DNA of 17,982 nt, from contig DYNO01000048.1 of the NCBI GenBank assembly GCA_020721025.1, positions 1 to 17,982 of the forward strand. The letters are read 5' to 3'. The notes below the pieces were generated by a model, which worked only from the letters and a program-made list of their open reading frames with translations, was not told the origin of the DNA and did no database searches. Position 1 is the stretch's first letter. The number at the start of each line of letters is the position of its first letter. Below are positions 1-8,444 of this stretch, one piece after another. Source of the DNA: Thiomargarita sp. GTDB lineage: Bacteria > Pseudomonadota > Gammaproteobacteria > Beggiatoales > Beggiatoaceae. A program made the translations under genes and the position numbers.

Positions 1-46
1 GGGTTATAGACCTGTTTCACTTGGTATTAAAGATTTCAAATCGGTT

Positions 47-223
47 CTATACAACCAAGTGGTGACTGACATATTCGCTTTCTAAACGCATGACAAAATC
101 GGCGCGAGCAACTTTACTTGAAATTCTGACTTGCCATGTTAAAAAGAAAAAACCAATAATGCTCACCATAACAGTAAATACCTGAGCAACTGCCCCAATC
201 ATCGTCCAATCAGTAGTTATCAT
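47..223 (-). CDS. small single-pass membrane protein, function unknown
   Basis: A 58-codon frame starts at ATG 223 with AGGA about ten bases upstream and stops at TAG 47-49. The protein has a short N-terminus (MITTDWTM), one strongly hydrophobic segment at about residues 9-31, then a basic/polar tail containing ARADFVMRLESEY. This shape (one membrane helix followed by a cytoplasmic 'RADF..RLE' helix) is seen in longer bacterial proteins of unknown function, so this may be a shortened copy. The alternative frame beyond residue 55 also closes quickly, at a TAA at 4-6. It lies 69 bases downstream of nrdA on the same strand and could be co-transcribed. I do not recognise the family. Confidence 0.45.
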   Translation of the reverse strand: MITTDWTMIGAVAQVFTVMVSIIGFFFLTWQVRISSKVARADFVMRLESEYVSHHLVV

Positions 224-249
224 AATAAGTTTCCTGTTAAATTATATTG

Positions 250-272
250 TAGGTTGGAAATCCATTTCCAAT
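250..272. repeat. short palindrome after nrdA (GTAGGTTGG type)
   Basis: TTGGAAAT and ATTTCCAA (254-261 and 264-271) form a perfect 8-bp inverted repeat with a 2-base centre, preceded by GTAGG. It lies between the nrdA stop and the small ORF. There is no T-run on the minus strand after it, so it is not a classical intrinsic terminator. The GTAGG-nTGG opening resembles those of the repeats at 11480-11565 and 11975-12004. Confidence 0.4.
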
Positions 273-291
273 GTTTCAATGCCAAATCATC

Positions 292-3156
292 CTACTGACA
301 AGATTCACATTCAACATCATCGAGATTGCACACGGGCGTGCTTGGCATCGTTTCCACATAACTCGTTGGATTCGCTCGAATTCCATGCACCGTGTTTTTT
401 TCCACCTGAGTCGCCGCCAAACTACGCAAATAGTACGTTGTTTTCAAGCCACGCAGCCACGCCAATTTGTAAAGCGCGTCCAATTTTCGTCCCGAAGGCT
501 CTTTCATGTACAAATTCAACGATTGTGCCTGATCGATCCACTTTTGCCGCCGCGCCCCCGCCTCTACCAACCACAACGCATCAATTTCAAACGCGGTTGC
601 ATACAGTTGTTTCAAATCTTCTGGTATCCGTTCAATGGGTTGCAAACTGCCATCAAAATACTTCAAATCATTGACCATCACATCATCCCACAAGCCCAAT
701 GTCTTTAAGTCTTGCACTAAATACGGATTAATGACTGTGAATTCACCCGATAAATTCGACTTGATGAACAAATTTTGATACGTCGGTTCAATGGATTGCG
801 ACACACCACAAATATTACTAATCGTTGCAGTGGGGGCTAATGCCATACAATTCGAGTTACGCATTCCCACTGTTTTGACTCGATCTCGCAGCGTTGTCCA
901 GTCTAAGGTCGATCTCGTATCCAATGACAAATAATCACCGCGCGCCGCTTGTAATTTCGCAATACTATCAATCGGTAAGATGCCTTGATGCCACAGTGAA
1001 CCGTCAAAACTAGAATACGTCCCGCGTTCCTGAGCCAAATCAGTCGAGGCAGAAATCGTGTAATAACTGATAAACTCCATAACATTATCTGCAAATTCAA
1101 CCGCTTGATCACTGGCATACGGAATACGCAATTGATACAGGGTGTCTTGAAAACCCATAATCCCCAAACCAACTGGACGATGTTTTAAGTTCGCATTTCG
1201 AGCTTGTGGGATGGCGTAATGATTGATATCAATGACATTATCAAGCATTCGTAGTGCAGTTTGAATGGTGCGTTGTAATTTTACTTTATCTAATTCTCCG
1301 TGCGAAACATGGGCAGCGAGATTGATTGAACCAAGATTACACACGGCAATCTCACCTTCAGCTTTATTGCGTTCTTGATCTGCGTAAGCCTTCGTATTTA
1401 AACCAATTTCTGTACATAAGTTGCTCGAATGGATGACTCCGATGTGTTGTTGAGGATTTCGCAGATTAAACACATCTTTAAACACAATCCACGCATGACC
1501 GGTTTCAAACAACATCGTGAGCATTTTGCGCCACAATTCGACAGCGGACACGCGCTTAAAAATTCGCATTTTGCCCAGTTCAGCCAGCCGTTCGTAATTT
1601 TCATAAGCAATTTTAAATGCAATGCCGTATAAGTCATGTAATTCAGGCACTTCATCGGGACTAAACAACATCCATTCGCGATTTTCATGCACCCGTTCCA
1701 TAAATACGTCGGGAATCCAATTTGCCGTGTTCATGTCGTGGGTACGCCGCCGTTCATCGCCGGTATTTTTGCGTAATTCTAAAAACTCTTCAATATCAAT
1801 GTGCCAAGATTCCAGATAAGCACAACCTGATCCTCGACGGCGACCTCCCTGATTCACTGCTACTAGTGTGTCATTTGCAACTTTTAGAAATGGAACAACA
1901 CCTTGCGATTGCCCATTCGTTCCCTTGATTAATGCCCCCATGCCGCGCACGTTTGTCCAATCATTGCCCAATCCGCCCGCCCACTTTTGCATCAAGGCGT
2001 TATCGCGAATCGCTCCGAAAATACCTTCTAAATCATCTGGAACAGTGGAGACAAAACAACTCGACAATTGCGGATGTAACGTGCCAGAATTAAACAAGGT
2101 CGGGGTGCTGCACATGAAATCAAACTGAGAAATCAGGTGATAAAACTCAATCGCCCGCGCCTCCCGATCTGCTTCATTGAGAGCTAACCCCATGGCAACT
2201 CTCATAAAAAAGGTTTGCGGCAATTCAAAACGAGTTTCATGCCAGTGTAAAAAATAGCGGTCGTATAAAGTTTGCAGCCCCAAGTAGCTGAATTGCAAAT
2301 CACGTTCCGCTTGAATGGCTTGGCTTAAACGTTCTAAATCAAACTGTTGCAATTGAGGATCAAGCAATTCATGCGTGATCCCTTTGGTGATAAATTGTTT
2401 AAAATAAATCGGATAGCGACTTTTCATCTCAGCAGCAGTGGCAAATTGAGGCTGTTCTAGCACAAAACTGAGGGTTTCGTGACGCAATTTATCCAACAAT
2501 AACCGCGCTGCAACATAGGTATAATTCGGTTCTTTTTCAATCAATGTTCGTGCAGTGATGACAAGTGATTGATTTACTTGTGCTTCTGGGATACCATCGA
2601 ATAAAGATTTTAAACTTTCGTTGACAATCAAATCGGGTTGCACATCCCCTAAATTAGCGCAGGCTTCTGTCACCAATAATCGCAACCGAGCTTCATCTAA
2701 AATTTGTAAATTTCCTTGATTATCAGTAATATGACGTTGTGGAGCTTCTTTTTTCTCAGCACGAATTTTTGCGTGTTCTTCACGATACAGCACATACGCC
2801 CGTGCCACGCTATGTTCCCCTGCTCGCATGAGGGAAAGTTCGACTTGATCTTGGATGTCTTCAATATGAACTTTTCCTGTGGTTTTGAGATGACGACTGA
2901 TCCCTTTGACCACTTGTTTTGTCAAGTGTTGCACCATCTGATTGATTCTACTAGAATTTTGTGCCGCCTGACCTTCAACAGCAAGAAAGGTTTTCTTCAT
3001 CGCGGCAGAGATTTTTTCTGCATCAAAACTCGCTAATTGCCCATTGCGGCGAATTACTTGACAATGCGACAGCGAGGCATCATTCCATTCATCTGACATT
3101 CCTAGAGTTGTGTCCGTGCCATAAATCATGGAGTCAGCGAGAATATCAATATCCAT
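292..3156 (-). CDS. nrdA: class I ribonucleoside-diphosphate reductase, alpha subunit
   Basis: This is the catalytic subunit that reduces NDPs to dNDPs in the cytoplasm together with a radical-generating NrdB. At 954 residues it is about 190 longer than E. coli NrdA, because it carries two ATP-cone regions (about 30-130 and 150-240) ahead of the ten-stranded barrel, as in Pseudomonas NrdA. Visible catalytic residues are the redox pair C367 (LSSCF) and C606 (VCNLGS), the thiyl-radical loop N579-C581-E583 (NLCTE), the radical-transfer tyrosines Y908-Y909, and a C-terminal CESC (C950, C953) for thioredoxin/glutaredoxin. The spacing C367-C581 equals that of E. coli C225-C439. The start at ATG 3156 has AAGG nine bases upstream. 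No nrdB is visible in the window; the gene directly downstream is a small membrane ORF. Confidence 0.96.
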   Translation of the reverse strand: MDIDILADSMIYGTDTTLGMSDEWNDASLSHCQVIRRNGQLASFDAEKISAAMKKTFLAVEGQAAQNSSRINQMVQHLTKQVVKGISRHLKTTGKVHIEDIQDQVELSLMRAGEHSVARAYVLYREEHAKIRAEKKEAPQRHITDNQGNLQILDEARLRLLVTEACANLGDVQPDLIVNESLKSLFDGIPEAQVNQSLVITARTLIEKEPNYTYVAARLLLDKLRHETLSFVLEQPQFATAAEMKSRYPIYFKQFITKGITHELLDPQLQQFDLERLSQAIQAERDLQFSYLGLQTLYDRYFLHWHETRFELPQTFFMRVAMGLALNEADREARAIEFYHLISQFDFMCSTPTLFNSGTLHPQLSSCFVSTVPDDLEGIFGAIRDNALMQKWAGGLGNDWTNVRGMGALIKGTNGQSQGVVPFLKVANDTLVAVNQGGRRRGSGCAYLESWHIDIEEFLELRKNTGDERRRTHDMNTANWIPDVFMERVHENREWMLFSPDEVPELHDLYGIAFKIAYENYERLAELGKMRIFKRVSAVELWRKMLTMLFETGHAWIVFKDVFNLRNPQQHIGVIHSSNLCTEIGLNTKAYADQERNKAEGEIAVCNLGSINLAAHVSHGELDKVKLQRTIQTALRMLDNVIDINHYAIPQARNANLKHRPVGLGIMGFQDTLYQLRIPYASDQAVEFADNVMEFISYYTISASTDLAQERGTYSSFDGSLWHQGILPIDSIAKLQAARGDYLSLDTRSTLDWTTLRDRVKTVGMRNSNCMALAPTATISNICGVSQSIEPTYQNLFIKSNLSGEFTVINPYLVQDLKTLGLWDDVMVNDLKYFDGSLQPIERIPEDLKQLYATAFEIDALWLVEAGARRQKWIDQAQSLNLYMKEPSGRKLDALYKLAWLRGLKTTYYLRSLAATQVEKNTVHGIRANPTSYVETMPSTPVCNLDDVECESCQ

Positions 3157-3196
3157 TAACTTTTACCTTGGTTAAATGCTTACACATGGTATCATA

Positions 3197-3226
3197 ATAC
3201 TACAAAATACCCTTGTGATGCTGCAA
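3197..3226 (-). promoter_or_regulatory. candidate nrdA promoter
   Basis: On the minus strand TTGCAG (3221-3226) and TAGTAT (3197-3202) are separated by 18 bp and lie about 40-70 bases ahead of the nrdA ATG. The match to sigma-70 is moderate. The 268-bp spacer to hisD (3157-3424) is AT-rich and must hold both divergent promoters. On the plus strand a TATACT at 3386-3391 could be the hisD -10, without a convincing -35. Confidence 0.3.
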
Positions 3227-3424
3227 CGTAACTTATTGATTATAAAAATTTATCAGATATTTTTTATAACACACAGAATCGAATCGCTTTTTTGCCGCCC
3301 GCCACATTGTTCGAGAAAAATGTGAAAATTTTCAAGAAATCACCGTGTTTTCGCCATTGTGACTACCGATAGGGCTAAATTCAGCTATACTTCTCTGTTG
3401 ACCTCATTGCAAAAAATAACCACC

Positions 3425-4747
3425 ATGATAGCAATTAAACGTTTAATCACTTCCGCGCCTAACTTCTGGACTGAATTAGATAATTTATTGGCTTGGGATA
3501 CGGCGGCAGACGATAATGTATTTAGTACCGTGCGAGAAATTATTGCCAAAGTACGTTTGAATGGCGATAGCGCATTGTTGGATTACACGCGACAATTTGA
3601 TCGCCGTCCGTTACAAAGCATTGAAGATATTATTATTTCTGAAGAACGCTTGCAACAAGCTCTGGCGCGAATTGACAAAAATCAACGCAAAGCCTTGGAA
3701 GAAGCAGCAGAACGGATTCGGATATATCATCAACGCCAAGTGCAGAATTCGTGGCAATATACTGAAGCAGATGGAACAATTTTGGGGCAACAGGTTACAC
3801 CACTGGATCGCGTGGGGTTGTATGTGCCGGGCGGCAAGGCAACTTATCCCTCTTCAGTGTTGATGAATGCAATTCCTGCGAAAGTCGCGGGGGTGGAAAC
3901 CATTGTGATGGTGGTGCCAGCTCCTGATAACCTATTGAATGATATGGTGTTAGCGGCAGCAGCGATTGCTGGGGTGAATCAAGTGTTTTCTGTTGGGGGC
4001 GCGCAGGCGGTGGCAGCATTGGCTTACGGCACATCGACAATTCCAAAAGTGGATAAAATCGTCGGTCCGGGCAATATTTACGTTGCAACAGCGAAAAGTT
4101 TAGTTTTTGGCGCGGTAGGCATTGATATGATTGCCGGTCCGTCAGAAATTTTAGTCATTTGTGATGGTGAGACGGATCCGGATTGGATCGCGATGGATTT
4201 GTTTTCACAAGCAGAACACGATGAACAAGCCCGTGCCACCTTGGTTACGCCCAACGTAGAATTTTTAAATACGGTCGAAAATAGCATCAACCGCCTAATT
4301 GCTGAAATGCCACGCGCTGAAATCATTCAAACGTCGCTGAACACGCGCGGTTTATTCATTCAGGTCAAAGATTTAGATGAAGCCGTTCAAGTTGCCAACT
4401 TCATTGCGCCGGAACATTTAGAATTATCGCTCAACGATCCGCAAACGTGGGCAAGTAAAATTCGTAATGCGGGGGCGATTTTCATGGGACGCTATACTGC
4501 TGAAGCAATTGGAGATTATTGTGCCGGACCTAATCATGTTTTACCCACGTCACGCACTGCGCGGTTTTCTTCACCCTTGGGTGTGTATGATTTTCAAAAA
4601 CGTTCGTCATTGATTATGTGTTCAGAAACTGGGGCAAATAATTTGGGACAAATTGCCTCAGTATTGGCGCACAGCGAAGGTTTAACCGCTCACGCTCGTT
4701 CTGCGGAATATCGTATTGTGCAGAATTTATTAGAAAAATCTAAATAA
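3425..4747 (+). CDS. hisD: histidinol dehydrogenase
   Basis: Catalyses the last two oxidations of histidine biosynthesis (L-histidinol to L-histidine, NAD+ and Zn2+ dependent) in the cytoplasm. The frame is open from a GTG at 3359, but the ATG at 3425 gives 440 residues, close to the 434 of E. coli HisD, and removes a non-conserved leader; neither start has a clear Shine-Dalgarno. With this start the catalytic and zinc residues line up: Q262 and H265 (SQAEH), E330-H331 (PEHLEL), D364 (GDYCAGPNH) and H423 (TAHARS), matching E. coli Q259, H262, E326, H327, D360 and H419. It stands alone, with no other his gene beside it. Its TAA stop forms part of the target duplication of the MITE that follows. 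Confidence 0.95.
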   Translation: MIAIKRLITSAPNFWTELDNLLAWDTAADDNVFSTVREIIAKVRLNGDSALLDYTRQFDRRPLQSIEDIIISEERLQQALARIDKNQRKALEEAAERIRIYHQRQVQNSWQYTEADGTILGQQVTPLDRVGLYVPGGKATYPSSVLMNAIPAKVAGVETIVMVVPAPDNLLNDMVLAAAAIAGVNQVFSVGGAQAVAALAYGTSTIPKVDKIVGPGNIYVATAKSLVFGAVGIDMIAGPSEILVICDGETDPDWIAMDLFSQAEHDEQARATLVTPNVEFLNTVENSINRLIAEMPRAEIIQTSLNTRGLFIQVKDLDEAVQVANFIAPEHLELSLNDPQTWASKIRNAGAIFMGRYTAEAIGDYCAGPNHVLPTSRTARFSSPLGVYDFQKRSSLIMCSETGANNLGQIASVLAHSEGLTAHARSAEYRIVQNLLEKSK

Positions 4748-4749
4748 TG

Positions 4750-4876
4750 TAGGAGTTACGCAGTTCAAAACGTAACTTAGGCTTAATTCAGTTAGTTAGC
4801 GTTTTCGGAGTACAAATTTAAATTTGTACTCCATTTATAAAATCAGTGGGTTAGCATCTCAAGTGCGTAACTCCTA
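4750..4876. mobile_element. 127-bp MITE with 13-bp terminal inverted repeats
   Basis: The ends TAGGAGTTACGCA (4750-4762) and TGCGTAACTCCTA (4864-4876) are perfect inverted repeats. They are flanked by the direct repeat TAATG (4745-4749 and 4877-4881), a 5-bp target-site duplication whose first three bases are the hisD stop codon. The element has no coding capacity. Its centre (4807-4832) is a perfect 26-bp palindrome with arms GGAGTACAAATTT. The same 13-bp end occurs at 17454-17466 at the edge of a transposase gene, so this is probably a non-autonomous element moved by that IS type. Confidence 0.85.
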
Positions 4877-4879
4877 TAA

Positions 4880-4978
4880 TGTCTGAACCGTAATTTACTT
4901 AATTGACATCATTGACCTAAAATATGTTGCCAACCAATGATGTTAATTAGGCAAATCAAGAAAATTATGGTTCAGACA
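4880..4978. repeat. 99-bp nested palindromic element between hisD and manC
   Basis: TGTCTGAACC-G-TAATTT at the left end matches the reverse complement of AAATTA-T-GGTTCAGACA at the right end with one difference. Inside, TAATTGACATCATTG pairs with CAATGATGTTAATTA (one mismatch). The whole segment can fold into one long hairpin with small internal loops. It overlaps the right-hand TAATG of the MITE by two bases, so before the MITE inserted it followed the hisD stop directly and may have served as a transcript end. Ends of the type TCTGAACC...GGTTCAGA recur in my memory of intergenic repeats of sulfur bacteria and cyanobacteria, which is not checked. Confidence 0.7.
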
Positions 4979-5001
4979 ACAACTTAATTTCAAGGATCGA
5001 T

Positions 5002-6426
5002 ATGACACTTGTTCCTGTAATTTTATCGGGTGGTGTGGGCAGTCGGTTGTGGCCCCTGTCGCGCGAAGATTATCCAAAACAACTGCTTAACTTATGCGGT
5101 ACACATTCTTTATTGCAAGATACGGTCACTCGGCTCGATGGTTTGCCTGATAAAGCTGCGCCATTGGTGGTGTGTAACGAGATTCATCGCTTTCTTGTGG
5201 CAGAACAACTGCGCAATATTGGGGTCAATACACCGCGCATTATTCTTGAACCTGTGGGGCGAAACACCGCTCCTGCCGTGGCAGCCGCAGCACTTTATGT
5301 GTTTAATACCCAGACCGATGCGCTGATTCTCATTCTACCTTCCGACCATCTGATTGCCCAAGGCGAAGCGTTTCGTCATGCCGTAGAAGCGGCTATCCCA
5401 TTGGCATTGAACAATTATTTAGTCACCTTTGGCATCGTGCCCACGCGTCCAGAAACTGGCTATGGTTATATCAAAGCCGCAGCACAAGTGGGAGAAACGG
5501 CGGGATTCGCGGTCGAAAATTTTGTTGAAAAACCAGATTTGCCAACTGCTGAACAATTCTTAAGTTCTGGCGACTATTATTGGAATAGTGGCATGTTTTT
5601 GTTTAAAGCGAAGCATTATTTGCTCGAATTACAAAAATTTGCGCCCGATATTTTTGGTGCATGTCGGCAAGCGGTTGATAATGCAATTGAAGATAAAGAT
5701 TTTTTCCGTCTTGATGAAGCCTCATTTCGCGCCAGTCCGAGCAATTCCATCGACTATGCGGTGATGGAACATACGGAAAGTGCCGCGGTTGTTCCCTTAG
5801 ATGCCGGCTGGAATGACGTGGGGGCGTGGTCATCATTGTGGGAGGTGAGCCCGCATGATGATGATGGCAATTGCAGCATGGGCGATGTGTTAGTGGAAAA
5901 TGTCCACAATTGCTATTTGCGCGCCGAACATCGTCTTGTCGCAGCGATTGGGCTGGAAAATCATATTGTTGTAGAAACCGCTGATGCCGTGTTGGTGGCG
6001 CATAAAGACCAAGTGCAAAATGTGAAATACCTTGTCGAGCGATTAAAACAAAGTCAGCGCACTGAGGCAAATTTGCATCGTAAGGTTTATCGTCCGTGGG
6101 GAAGTTATGAAAACATCCAAGTGGAACCTCGCTATCAGGTGAAACATATTATTGTCAAGCCCGGCGCGAGTTTATCGCTGCAAATGCACTATCATCGTGC
6201 GGAACATTGGATTGTGGTGAAGGGTACCGCACAAATTACACGCGACACGGAAACGTTTATTTTGTCAGAAAATCAATCGACTTACATTCCCTTGGGCGTG
6301 AAACATCGGTTAGCCAATCCCGGTAAACTTCCTTTGGAAATTATCGAAATTCAAGCCGGCAGTTATTTGGGCGAGGATGATATTGTACGATTTGAAGATG
6401 TTTACGGACGCATTAAAAATTTGTAA
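5002..6426 (+). CDS. manC: bifunctional mannose-1-phosphate guanylyltransferase / mannose-6-phosphate isomerase
   Basis: Makes GDP-mannose (and interconverts Man-6-P and Fru-6-P) for polysaccharide, LPS or sulfated glycan synthesis; cytoplasmic. The N-terminal nucleotidyltransferase domain carries the signature GG-x-G-x-RLWPLSR (residues 10-21) and YPKQ (24-27), with FVEKP further on. The C-terminal cupin of type II phosphomannose isomerase begins about residue 360 (RPWGSYE) and contains the metal-binding stretch HYHRAEHW near residue 396. At 474 residues it has the usual AlgA/ManC/CpsB length and both domains are intact. The start is supported by AAGGA at 4992-4996. No other GDP-mannose genes are adjacent; the next gene converges on it. 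No convincing promoter was found, and the palindromic element occupies the upstream region. Confidence 0.94.
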   Translation: MTLVPVILSGGVGSRLWPLSREDYPKQLLNLCGTHSLLQDTVTRLDGLPDKAAPLVVCNEIHRFLVAEQLRNIGVNTPRIILEPVGRNTAPAVAAAALYVFNTQTDALILILPSDHLIAQGEAFRHAVEAAIPLALNNYLVTFGIVPTRPETGYGYIKAAAQVGETAGFAVENFVEKPDLPTAEQFLSSGDYYWNSGMFLFKAKHYLLELQKFAPDIFGACRQAVDNAIEDKDFFRLDEASFRASPSNSIDYAVMEHTESAAVVPLDAGWNDVGAWSSLWEVSPHDDDGNCSMGDVLVENVHNCYLRAEHRLVAAIGLENHIVVETADAVLVAHKDQVQNVKYLVERLKQSQRTEANLHRKVYRPWGSYENIQVEPRYQVKHIIVKPGASLSLQMHYHRAEHWIVVKGTAQITRDTETFILSENQSTYIPLGVKHRLANPGKLPLEIIEIQAGSYLGEDDIVRFEDVYGRIKNL

Positions 6427-6551
6427 TTTTATCCTCATTTATCTATTAGTTTAGATCATGAGATGCCAATTGACTAAATTCAGCCTGCGTAACTGCTGAC
6501 TCTCTTCATGTTCTGCCATGATTGAAATCAATCACTTGGAAAAGTCTGGCA

Positions 6552-8309
6552 TCATGTTATGTTGACTTTAGTTACGCAAGAAGTTTCATAGCCAAACTGG
6601 TACGCGATTTGTCCACAAATAGCATTAATTGTTTGAATTTCCTGCGTAGTCAATATCTCACGTTGCTGACGAATTTGTGAAGGCGCGATGGGCTGTATCC
6701 ACTGTAACGGCGGCGCGTTGGGAATCACTCGCAAGATTTTTTCCAATGTTTCAACAGGTTGAGTTACCAATGTTTCATAATGTACCAGATGAAGCCATTC
6801 GCGGTATTCCAACAAAATCATCGCCAAATATCGCCATAACAAGGCTCGTCGTAATATTACCGATTCTGTCAGCGCAATCTCTTGTAATTGTTGACGTTGC
6901 CATGGACACAACACATTATCACTCGGATAACCAAGCGGAAAAGTTGTTACCATCGCCTGTTCCAGATGAGAAAAACTTTTTTTCCATGAAGCAATGGTAT
7001 CGAATGGATGCCGAATCAATGCAATCATCACCGCCTCCGGCATCACCCGACGAATTTGTGGAATGCGTGCCAGATAAGCCAATGTGTTTTTCGTGGTCAA
7101 GAGAAAATCATCTCGTGTGACTAGGGGAGAATAAACCACCCGTTCATCATGTACTTTGGTGTCTTCCACCACCTGCCCGTCCTTAATTTTATTTTCTATC
7201 GGAACGCCTTCAATGATATTACGCCGCAAGTCACGATAAAAATTTGCAAATTGCCAAGGTTGCTGCCCGTCGTGCAAGTACCTGAAAATTTCTTGCGGTT
7301 CATTGAGCACAATAGATTCTTTAACTTGATGTAAAATACGACATAAATAGCTGGTGCCACTGCGCGGAAGACCGGTGATAACTGCATCTGGCAATGGTGG
7401 CGTTGTCTGAGTCTTGCCCCACCAAGTCTGACGTGGTTGAAAACGCGGCGTTATTAATTTTGCCCATTCGGGAGAGTGACGCAGCATCGCGTTTAATTCG
7501 GGATATGTTTGCAACAACAAACTGACCAAGCGATACAATATCGGTTCTCGCCGAATCATCATTGGATAATGATAATGACAAAATAACGGTAAATTTTTGG
7601 AATTTAACAATTTTTGATGCGCCGGATAATTGTAACTTTCATCCAAACAATCCATGTCCAATCCCAACAGAGTCACTGCCACCGAGAGCCCAATTTGGTC
7701 TAAGTAGGGACGTTTATTGATAATTTGAGGAGAGGCATCAATCCGCCGACAGCATTCCAACCATGTCGAAAAAAATTCCTCTGAAGGACGCACAGCCACA
7801 ACTCCAGCATTGAAATAGGGCGGCATGATTTCCCCCGATACCGTTGCGATCACTCGCGATTCTGGCACATCCCGCGCAAAAAGCTGATACAACGTCTGCC
7901 ATTGTTGCAAATTCTCGGTGTATGTTGCAACATCGGCAGGTTTGGCGTGGAATGAAGCGTGAGCAAAACGTGCCTCGTGTTGAAATTGTCGTAAACAAAG
8001 GATGTCGCTATCCAAAAAAATGAGTTTATCCGCCGTTGTTGGAATGGCGAAACAGGAGATTTTGTTGCCAATCGGATAGTTATCATCAACTTGGTTGGTA
8101 ATTTCAACCGTTCTTACCCCCCAACGCTTTAATAACGTTAATGTTTCATCGGAGGGCGTACCCCAAAGAGTCGCCGGTTGGGGCAAGGCTGCGATCAATT
8201 CATAATCACAACGTAAGAAATGTTTTAACGAGGCTGCCAACAACAATGCCTTGATTTCTAACTCACCTTGTTGGCAAATGAAGACGAAACAGTAGCGAAA
8301 TGGGGTCAT
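6552..8309 (-). CDS. fusion of glycosyltransferase-like domain and PAPS-type sulfotransferase
   Basis: The frame is open from a GTG at 8393, but ATG 8309 is preferred: the first 28 codons run through a repeat also found elsewhere, and conserved-looking sequence starts at MTPFRYCF. From there the protein is 585 residues. The first half (about 1-290) looks like a GT-A fold transferase: D100-S101-D102 (metal/nucleotide DxD type) after a hydrophobic strand, FNAG (166-169) and D204-Q205, in the order seen in GT8-like enzymes. The second half (about 305-580) is a sulfotransferase: the 5'-phosphosulfate loop GLPRSGTSY at 313-321 and the 3'-phosphate site with R433 (RHP) and S441. No membrane segment or signal peptide is visible, so it is probably cytoplasmic. 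It converges with manC and diverges from zur. The likely role is adding a sugar and a sulfate to a glycan or small acceptor; the substrate is unknown. Confidence 0.8.
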   Translation of the reverse strand: MTPFRYCFVFICQQGELEIKALLLAASLKHFLRCDYELIAALPQPATLWGTPSDETLTLLKRWGVRTVEITNQVDDNYPIGNKISCFAIPTTADKLIFLDSDILCLRQFQHEARFAHASFHAKPADVATYTENLQQWQTLYQLFARDVPESRVIATVSGEIMPPYFNAGVVAVRPSEEFFSTWLECCRRIDASPQIINKRPYLDQIGLSVAVTLLGLDMDCLDESYNYPAHQKLLNSKNLPLFCHYHYPMMIRREPILYRLVSLLLQTYPELNAMLRHSPEWAKLITPRFQPRQTWWGKTQTTPPLPDAVITGLPRSGTSYLCRILHQVKESIVLNEPQEIFRYLHDGQQPWQFANFYRDLRRNIIEGVPIENKIKDGQVVEDTKVHDERVVYSPLVTRDDFLLTTKNTLAYLARIPQIRRVMPEAVMIALIRHPFDTIASWKKSFSHLEQAMVTTFPLGYPSDNVLCPWQRQQLQEIALTESVILRRALLWRYLAMILLEYREWLHLVHYETLVTQPVETLEKILRVIPNAPPLQWIQPIAPSQIRQQREILTTQEIQTINAICGQIAYQFGYETSCVTKVNIT

Positions 8310-8345
8310 GGAATAGGATTCAGTTGCAAGATTAACTTTAAGTCC

Positions 8346-8351
8346 ATTATA
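8346..8351 (-). promoter_or_regulatory. candidate -10 box for the glycosyltransferase-sulfotransferase gene
   Basis: TATAAT reads on the minus strand 37 bases ahead of ATG 8309 and agrees with the shorter start. No good -35 is seen at standard spacing; the 25-bp repeat occupies the spacer. Confidence 0.3.
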
Positions 8352-8374
8352 TAGTGATCTTAAATCATTTGTAG
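8350..8374. repeat. 25-bp exact repeat, copy 1
   Basis: This 25-base stretch (starting TATAGTGATCTTAAATC and ending ATTTGTAG) is identical to 11945-11969, in the same orientation. Its core TGAT-CTTAA-ATCA is an imperfect palindrome. It sits upstream of the minus-strand fusion gene, in the spacer shared with zur. Confidence 0.8.
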
Positions 8375-8444
8375 TAAAACAAACGTTATTCACGTCGTCA
8401 ACACAGAAGCTCGATACACTAACTCTTCAAAATTGGCAAAGTGG

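Noticed and set aside
18..61. CACTTGGT / ACCAAGTG inverted repeat at the left edge
   Set aside because: Only 8 bp with a 28-base loop and partly inside the small ORF; not enough to call an element.
3181..3226. Possible NrdR box upstream of nrdA (ACAA...TTGT dyad near 3202-3216)
   Set aside because: The sequence does not fit the ACACWATATATWGTGT pattern well and there is no second box at the usual spacing.
3359..3424. Upstream GTG start for hisD
   Set aside because: It adds 22 non-conserved residues, has no ribosome site, and overlaps the possible -10 region.
4903..4928. TTGACA...TATGTT as a manC promoter inside the palindrome
   Set aside because: Spacing is 14 bp and the -10 is weak.
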